Shown here one piece after another: positions 6,465 to 10,318 of a DNA stretch of 10,318 nucleotides. The stretch comes from an uncultured Bifidobacterium sp. Its GTDB lineage: Bacteria; Actinomycetota; Actinomycetes; Actinomycetales; Bifidobacteriaceae. The DNA is taken from the NCBI GenBank assembly GCA_937874315.1, contig CALNAE010000222.1, positions 1-10,318 of the forward strand, in the 5' to 3' direction. The notes under the pieces are model-generated. The model was not told the origin of the DNA. It was given only the letters and a program-made list of their open reading frames with translations, and searched no databases. Numbering within the stretch: the stretch's first letter is position 1; each line of letters starts with the position of its first letter. The translations under genes and the position numbers were made by a program.

Positions 6465-7652
6465 TCATGCGTCGATCGGTTGTAACCGTGCCAAGGCGTC
6501 CGTGTCTTGCTCGTATCGATGCGAATACACGAACAGCAGCAGCACCGCCGTCAGTGCCAGCGGCACCCCGCCCAACGCTGGGTAATGGTAATTCATCGCC
6601 GATGCGTCGAGCATGCGACCGCCGACGAAGGAACCAACGGCATTGCCGAAATTGAATGCGATCTGCACGGTCGCGCCGCCGAGCAGCTCGCCGCCACCCT
6701 GGCCGGCTTGCGTCATCAGCAATTGCTGCGGGGTGGAAACGAAGAACAGGCCGAAGGCGATGACGAAGGTCAGCACGCCGGTGCTGATGCGGTTGCCCGG
6801 CACGACGAACACCAAAACGAGTCCGATGCAGCCGATGATCTGACCCAGACCGGCCGTCGCCGCGCACTTCCAGACATCGGTGATTCTGCCACTGATCAGT
6901 CCTCCGACGACCATGGCGAAGCCCGCCAGCATCATCATCCATGGCACAGTGGGTGTGCTATATCCGCCGACGTTCGTCAGCCATGGCGAGACGTAGCTCC
7001 ACCAACAGAAGATGCCGGCGTTGCCGGTGAAGACCGCTCCCAAGATCATCCACGGACCGGGCTTGCGCAGGAAGCGGAACTGTCCGACCATGCCGGTGTC
7101 TCGGACGGGCGCGATAACGGGAATCCATACGATGCTCAGCACCAGCGTCATGGCGGCCCAACCCGCCAACACGAGGAAGGCGAGCCGCCATGAGAAGTGC
7201 TCGGCGAGCAGCGTTCCCGCCGGTACGCCCAGCATGTTCGCCACGGTCTGGCCGGTGATCGTGATGGAGACGTCCCTAGCCTCACGTCCCGGCTCGGCCA
7301 GAACCTTGGATATCAACACCGCGGTGCCGAAGAATGCGCCGTGGGGAAATCCTGCGATGAACCTCGCGATCAGCAGCATTCCGGCATTCGTGGCGCCTGC
7401 GCTCAACGCGTTGCCGATGAGGGCCAGCGCCATGAACAGGATGATAAGACGATTGGGTGGCTGCTTGCGGCCTATGATCAGCATCAGGGTGCCGACGCAG
7501 ACGCCCAGCGCATAGGACGAGATGAAATTGCCGGCGAAGGGGATGCTCACCCGCATGGCCGCGGCGGTCTGAGGAAGAATCCCCATCATCACGAACTCGC
7601 ACGCACCCAGCACGAACGCGCCGCTCGCCAAAGCGAGTAGGCTTTTCTTCAT
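6465..7652 (-). CDS. araJ: MFS transporter, AraJ-like (DHA1-type exporter)
   Basis: This is a 395-residue, 12-span inner-membrane transporter of the major facilitator superfamily, expected to export small molecules (sugars or drugs) using the proton gradient; the substrate is unknown. From memory the sequence follows E. coli AraJ closely along its whole length. Matching blocks include the N-terminus MKKSLLALASGAFVLGACEF, SSYALGV near 45-51, GFPHGAFFG near 100, TVANMLGVPAGT near 135-146, GNAGIFCWWSYV near 210-221, and GGELLGGATVQIAFNFGNAV in the second-last part. The length is typical of the family. The ATG at 7652 is preceded by a strong GAGGAGGA site 7-8 nt upstream. A perfect 13-bp palindrome about 97 bp upstream of the start may be its operator. 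It is the first gene of the minus-strand block; the DUF4037 gene follows after 86 bp with no clear terminator between them. The symbol denotes family resemblance, not proven orthology. Confidence 0.93.
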   Translation of the reverse strand: MKKSLLALASGAFVLGACEFVMMGILPQTAAAMRVSIPFAGNFISSYALGVCVGTLMLIIGRKQPPNRLIILFMALALIGNALSAGATNAGMLLIARFIAGFPHGAFFGTAVLISKVLAEPGREARDVSITITGQTVANMLGVPAGTLLAEHFSWRLAFLVLAGWAAMTLVLSIVWIPVIAPVRDTGMVGQFRFLRKPGPWMILGAVFTGNAGIFCWWSYVSPWLTNVGGYSTPTVPWMMMLAGFAMVVGGLISGRITDVWKCAATAGLGQIIGCIGLVLVFVVPGNRISTGVLTFVIAFGLFFVSTPQQLLMTQAGQGGGELLGGATVQIAFNFGNAVGSFVGGRMLDASAMNYHYPALGGVPLALTAVLLLFVYSHRYEQDTDALARLQPIDA

Positions 7653-7659
7653 GGAACTC

Positions 7660-7667
7660 TCCTCCTC
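7660..7667 (-). promoter_or_regulatory. ribosome binding site of the AraJ-like gene
   Basis: The coding strand reads GAGGAGGA, then GAGTTCC, then ATG at 7652. This is a near-consensus Shine-Dalgarno at normal spacing, which suggests efficient translation of the exporter. Confidence 0.85.
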
Positions 7668-7748
7668 ATCGAGCCGTGGCGGCGACGGTGCCCCATGTGT
7701 TGCGGCGTCTCTTCTTATTGGCCATGCTCTTAAGCGTTATGCGACAAA

Positions 7749-7761
7749 GTATGTCACATAC
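7749..7761. promoter_or_regulatory. palindromic operator candidate upstream of the exporter
   Basis: GTATGTCACATAC is a perfect palindrome of 6-bp arms around one central base. On the minus strand the GTGACA inside it matches five of six bases of a -35 element, but no good -10 follows at 17-18 bp, so the promoter itself is not resolved. It sits in an AT-richer patch between the exporter gene and the tRNA terminator, as expected for a TetR- or MarR-type repressor site. No regulator gene lies in the window. Confidence 0.5.
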
Positions 7762-7841
7762 ACCCTCTAAAACGGGTGATTCGCGGGTGTCATGGATAGT
7801 CCGCCACATGCCGCAAAACGCGTCCAAAAACCTAGAATATC

Positions 7842-7878
7842 AACAAAAATGCGGTCTCACGGCAAACCGTGAAACCGC
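7842..7878 (-). terminator. rho-independent terminator after tRNA-Pro
   Basis: On the minus strand a 12-bp stem (GCGGTTTCACGG paired with CCGTGAGACCGC, one G-U pair) encloses a TTTG loop and is followed by ATTTTTGTT. It begins only 3 nt after the encoded CCA of the tRNA, so it ends that transcript and insulates the exporter gene from it. Confidence 0.92.
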
Positions 7879-7881
7879 TGT

Positions 7882-7958
7882 TGGTCGGGCTGGCGAGATT
7901 TGAACTCGCGGCCTCCTCGTCCCGAACGAGGCGCGCTACCAAGCTGCGCCACAGCCCG
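7882..7958 (-). tRNA. tRNA-Pro(CGG)
   Basis: The minus strand folds as a full cloverleaf of 77 nt including the CCA. The acceptor stem is CGGGCTG/CAGCCCG with discriminator A. The D arm is GCGC-AGCTTGGTA-GCGC. The anticodon stem is CCTCG/CGAGG around the loop TTCGGGA. The T arm is GCGAG-TTCAAAT-CTCGC with the invariant TTCAAAT. The anticodon CGG reads the proline codon CCG. The 3' CCA is encoded. It has its own promoter candidate and a strong terminator, so it is a single-gene unit. I saw no second copy of its 3' end that would mark an integrated element. Confidence 0.98.
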
Positions 7959-7974
7959 TTTGGCAACGTGCGCT

Positions 7975-8004
7975 ATGTTACCCCTCGGTACGGGACAATC
8001 GCAA
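7975..8004 (-). promoter_or_regulatory. promoter candidate for tRNA-Pro
   Basis: On the minus strand TTGCGA (7999-8004) and TAACAT (7975-7980) are separated by 18 bp. The predicted start would lie about 10 nt upstream of the mature tRNA 5' end, a normal short leader. Confidence 0.55.
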
Positions 8005-8032
8005 GCGCGTGTCGAACGGGGTGACGCCTCGG

Positions 8033-8038
8033 TACACT
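8033..8038 (+). promoter_or_regulatory. -10 element candidate for lysS, implying a leaderless mRNA
   Basis: TACACT fits the TANNNT pattern of sigma-70-type -10 boxes and ends 8 nt before the lysS ATG at 8047. Transcription starting about 7 nt after the -10 would begin at or within 1-2 nt of the ATG. The -35 region is weak (TCGAAC, 15-bp spacer). A GAGG at 8039-8042 is the only Shine-Dalgarno-like sequence and would overlap or precede the transcript start. Confidence 0.5.
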
Positions 8039-8046
8039 GAGGCCTT

Positions 8047-9708
8047 ATGACTGACATGAATGATTCCGTGAAAAAACAAGAAGATGAGGAATCCGAACAA
8101 CCGACGATGTCGACCGTGGATCGTGCGTCGCTATTATTGCGGCAGGATGCGAGTATCCGAGAGCGTATCGATAACGGTGACGCGCTCGATGACGCCATCG
8201 ACCCCACCAACGCTGAATATGGTCCGTTTGCGCACCCCGAACAGGTGCAGATGCGCGTGGCCAAGCGCGCGTTGATGCTCAAGGAGGGGTTGCAGCCATA
8301 TCCCGTCCATCTTGATGTGACGGACCGTATAGAGGATGTGCGGGCAAAATACGAAGGGAAGCTCGAGCCTGGCGAGGAGACCGAGGACATGGTCGGCATC
8401 GCAGGGCGCGTGCTGTTCATCCGCAACGCCGGTGGATTGTGCTTCGTGCAGCTGTCCGCCGGTGACGGCACGAAGATTCAGGGCATGATCTCCAAGAAGG
8501 AGATCGGGCCCGATTCGTTGAAGCAGTTCAAGCAGTTGGTCGATCTGGGCGACCATCTCTATCTGCGGGGCAATGTCGTCGCCTCCAGAACCGGCGAGCT
8601 TTCGATCTTCGCCACGCAATGGGACATCGCGGCGAAGGCGTTGCAGCCGTTGCCCGCGCTGCACAAGGAGCTCAACGACGATACGCGTATTCGCAAGCCG
8701 TATGTGGGCATGATCGCGGACGAGCGGGTGCGCAATATGGTGCGTAATCGTTCCAAGGCGGTTTCCTCGCTTCGCCGCACCTTCGACGAGCACGATTTTT
8801 TGGAAGTCGAGACTCCGATGCTGCAGACCGTGCACGGCGGTGCCGCCGCGCGGCCGTTCGTCACGCACATGAACGCGTTCGACATGAACCTGTTCATGCG
8901 CATAGCGCCCGAACTGTTCCTCAAGCGTTGCCTGGTGGGAGGCATCGACCGTGTTTTCGAAATCAACCGCGATTTCCGCAACGAGGGCGTCGATGCGACG
9001 CACGCCCCCGAGTTTACGATGGTCGAGGCGTACCAGGCATACGGCACCTATGACAGCATCGGCAAGCTCGTCAAGGAGCTCATTCAGAAAACCGCGACCG
9101 ACGTCTTCGGCTCGACCAAGGTGACGTTGGTGGACGGCACGGAATACGACTTCGGCGGCGAGTGGAAGCAGATCACCATGTACGGCTCCCTCTCCGAGGC
9201 GCTCGGAGAAGAGATCACCCCTGAAACCGGCGTCGAACACCTTGGAGCCATCGCGGACAAGCTCGGTGTGGAACGGGACAAGGTCGAGAACCATGGCAAA
9301 CTCGTGGAGCACCTCTGGGAGCACTTCTACGAGGACAAGCTCTACGAGCCGACATTCGTGCGTGACTTCCCGGTCGAGACGAGCCCGTTGGTCAAGGCGC
9401 ACAGGTCCAAGCCAGGGATGGTCGAGAAATGGGATCTGTATGTGCGCGGTTTCGAATTGGCCACAGGGTATTCGGAACTGAACGATCCTGTCGTGCAGCG
9501 TAAACGACTCGTGGACCAGGCGCATGATGCGATGGCCGGCGATGAGGAGGCCATGGATATCGACGAGGACTTCCTGGAGGCGCTGGGTGTCGGCATGCCG
9601 CCGGCCGGGGGCATGGGCATGGGCATCGATCGGCTGTTGATCGCGCTGACCGGCGCCACCATTCGCGAAACCATCACATTCCCCCTGGTCAAGCCGTTGA
9701 ATCAGTAG
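8047..9708 (+). CDS. lysS: lysine--tRNA ligase (class II LysRS)
   Basis: This cytoplasmic enzyme joins lysine to tRNA-Lys using ATP and is essential for translation. The 553 residues contain an N-terminal OB-fold anticodon-binding domain (about 115-195, with GRVLFIRNAGG and FVQLSAGDG) and a class II catalytic core. Motif 1 is around FLEVETPMLQ (251-260). Motif 2 runs from about Arg302 through RDFRNEG (308-314) to EFTMVEAY (322-329). Motif 3 is GMGMGIDRLLIAL (522-534). The protein is some 50 residues longer than the roughly 500-residue E. coli enzyme; the extra part is an acidic N-terminus (1-60). The ATG at 8047 has no ordinary upstream Shine-Dalgarno, and a -10-like TACACT lies so close that the mRNA may be leaderless. 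A second in-frame ATG is at 8056. The stop TAG is 18 bp before a membrane-protein gene, and no terminator lies between them, so the two may be co-transcribed. Confidence 0.97.
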   Translation: MTDMNDSVKKQEDEESEQPTMSTVDRASLLLRQDASIRERIDNGDALDDAIDPTNAEYGPFAHPEQVQMRVAKRALMLKEGLQPYPVHLDVTDRIEDVRAKYEGKLEPGEETEDMVGIAGRVLFIRNAGGLCFVQLSAGDGTKIQGMISKKEIGPDSLKQFKQLVDLGDHLYLRGNVVASRTGELSIFATQWDIAAKALQPLPALHKELNDDTRIRKPYVGMIADERVRNMVRNRSKAVSSLRRTFDEHDFLEVETPMLQTVHGGAAARPFVTHMNAFDMNLFMRIAPELFLKRCLVGGIDRVFEINRDFRNEGVDATHAPEFTMVEAYQAYGTYDSIGKLVKELIQKTATDVFGSTKVTLVDGTEYDFGGEWKQITMYGSLSEALGEEITPETGVEHLGAIADKLGVERDKVENHGKLVEHLWEHFYEDKLYEPTFVRDFPVETSPLVKAHRSKPGMVEKWDLYVRGFELATGYSELNDPVVQRKRLVDQAHDAMAGDEEAMDIDEDFLEALGVGMPPAGGMGMGIDRLLIALTGATIRETITFPLVKPLNQ

Positions 9709-9726
9709 AGGTGAGGTCCGGCGATC

Positions 9727-10318
9727 ATGATGCTTACCTGTCGCTGGTGGCTGATCGTGCTCGCGGTGTTGTGCCTGGCGGCCGGATGGTTCTTTGTGGG
9801 TGGTCGGCGTCCATATGGGGACAACGCCTTGGGAGAGGTTTCAATATTTGCGTTCCTCGGGCTCGTGTCGACCTGCGGTACGTCTTACGTGCTTTTCCGA
9901 CACAATTCCGTTCCTCGTCATGTGAGTTGGGGTGGCTCTTGGATTTGCCGCGGTTGCGGCATTATCCATCGACGGTTTGCAGCCGAAGGATGATTCGGGG
10001 AATGGGCTGCGCGCCACGCGGGGTGATGCCCGTGGGCACGTCGTCGAGGGCACAGGAACATGGCTGCCTCGATTGGGGGAGCGTTGGAGCCGTCGGTTCA
10101 CTGAGACGACGATGGCGTTATCCATAGTGATGTTGGCCCTGTCGTTCATCGAATTCAATCCGTGGATGCAGTCTTCCTCGCTGGCTCAGACGGCCTGTGG
10201 TTTGAGCTACTCGTCGGCCAGCGATAGGGTGGGAAAGACGGTGTGCAATTACGCCACTGTGGCATTCGCCCAGCGCATGGCCATCGTTTCCACCGCGCTG
10301 CTGGTGATATCGGGCGTT
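9727..10318 (+). pseudogene. multi-span membrane protein, apparently frameshifted, 3' end outside window
   Basis: The first frame starts at ATG 9727 (or 9730) after GAGGTGAGG and encodes two hydrophobic segments (WWLIVLAVLCLAAGWFF and IFAFLGLVSTCGTSYVLF). It then turns into unlikely sequence and stops at 9991-9993. From 9926 the next + frame is open to the window end and has membrane-type sequence: ALGFAAVAALSI, then a charged loop, MALSIVMLALSFIEF, a Cys-containing loop, and AIVSTALLVISGV. Removing one G from the GGGG run at 9929-9932 joins the frames into one protein with a sensible third span (SWVALGFAAVAALSI). I infer a one-base insertion, a real mutation or a sequence error. The alternative is two separate small genes, the second beginning at GTG 9932 or ATG 10112. 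I recognise no family. It follows lysS by 18 bp. Confidence 0.6.

Noticed and set aside
6507..7193. 228-codon plus-strand frame, rich in His, Gln and Asp
   Set aside because: It is the antisense of the MFS gene. The hydrophilic composition is the expected complement of hydrophobic codons.
7882..7958. tRNA-Pro as an integration site for a mobile element
   Set aside because: No second copy of the tRNA 3' end, integrase or phage-like gene is visible on either side in this window.
8134..9525. 463-codon open frame on the minus strand
   Set aside because: It lies wholly antisense to lysS, whose motifs are certain. High third-position G+C leaves long open antisense frames, and no family is recognisable.

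Overview
The window reads as the chromosome of a high-GC Gram-positive actinomycete. Bifidobacterium is the most likely genus. The evidence is the G+C-rich coding sequence with G/C third positions, a lysyl-tRNA synthetase of actinobacterial type, a tRNA-Pro with encoded CCA, and a paired DUF4037/DUF4125 locus of a kind I associate with bifidobacteria. The genus is an inference; nothing here fixes the species.

Layout. Positions 1-663 (+) hold the 3' part of a cytoplasmic HSL-type alpha/beta-hydrolase. A 252-bp gap follows with little in it except a strong ribosome binding site. Positions 916-1539 (+) encode a HAD-family hydrolase whose second motif-I aspartate is a cysteine. The minus strand then carries a block running from about 7652 down to 1607, read in this order: an AraJ-like MFS exporter (7652-6465), a TPR protein with a DUF4037 nucleotidyltransferase-like domain (6378-4177), a DUF4125 protein (about 4068 or 4101 to 3277), and a membrane-anchored alpha/beta-hydrolase with a multi-span C-terminus (3277-1607). 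The last two genes share one base (TAGTG), so they are probably translationally coupled. The 394-bp stretch 7653-8046 holds a palindromic operator candidate for the exporter, a rho-independent terminator, tRNA-Pro(CGG) on the minus strand, and divergent promoters for the tRNA and lysS. Positions 8047-9708 (+) are lysS. A membrane-protein gene starts 18 bp after it, appears broken by one extra G in a GGGG run, and leaves the window.

How the parts may work together. lysS and the tRNA are housekeeping. The most interesting part is the minus-strand block 6402-1607. A TPR protein carries an intact nucleotidyltransferase signature (GS, then D-H-D) after a repeat-rich linker. It is followed by DUF4125, a partner family of unknown function, and by a hydrolase that appears to face outward with four or so C-terminal membrane spans. 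No experimentally established function for this combination is known to me. It could be a signalling or modification module with a membrane effector, but that is inference only. No CRISPR array, insertion sequence, phage gene or recognisable defence nuclease is visible.
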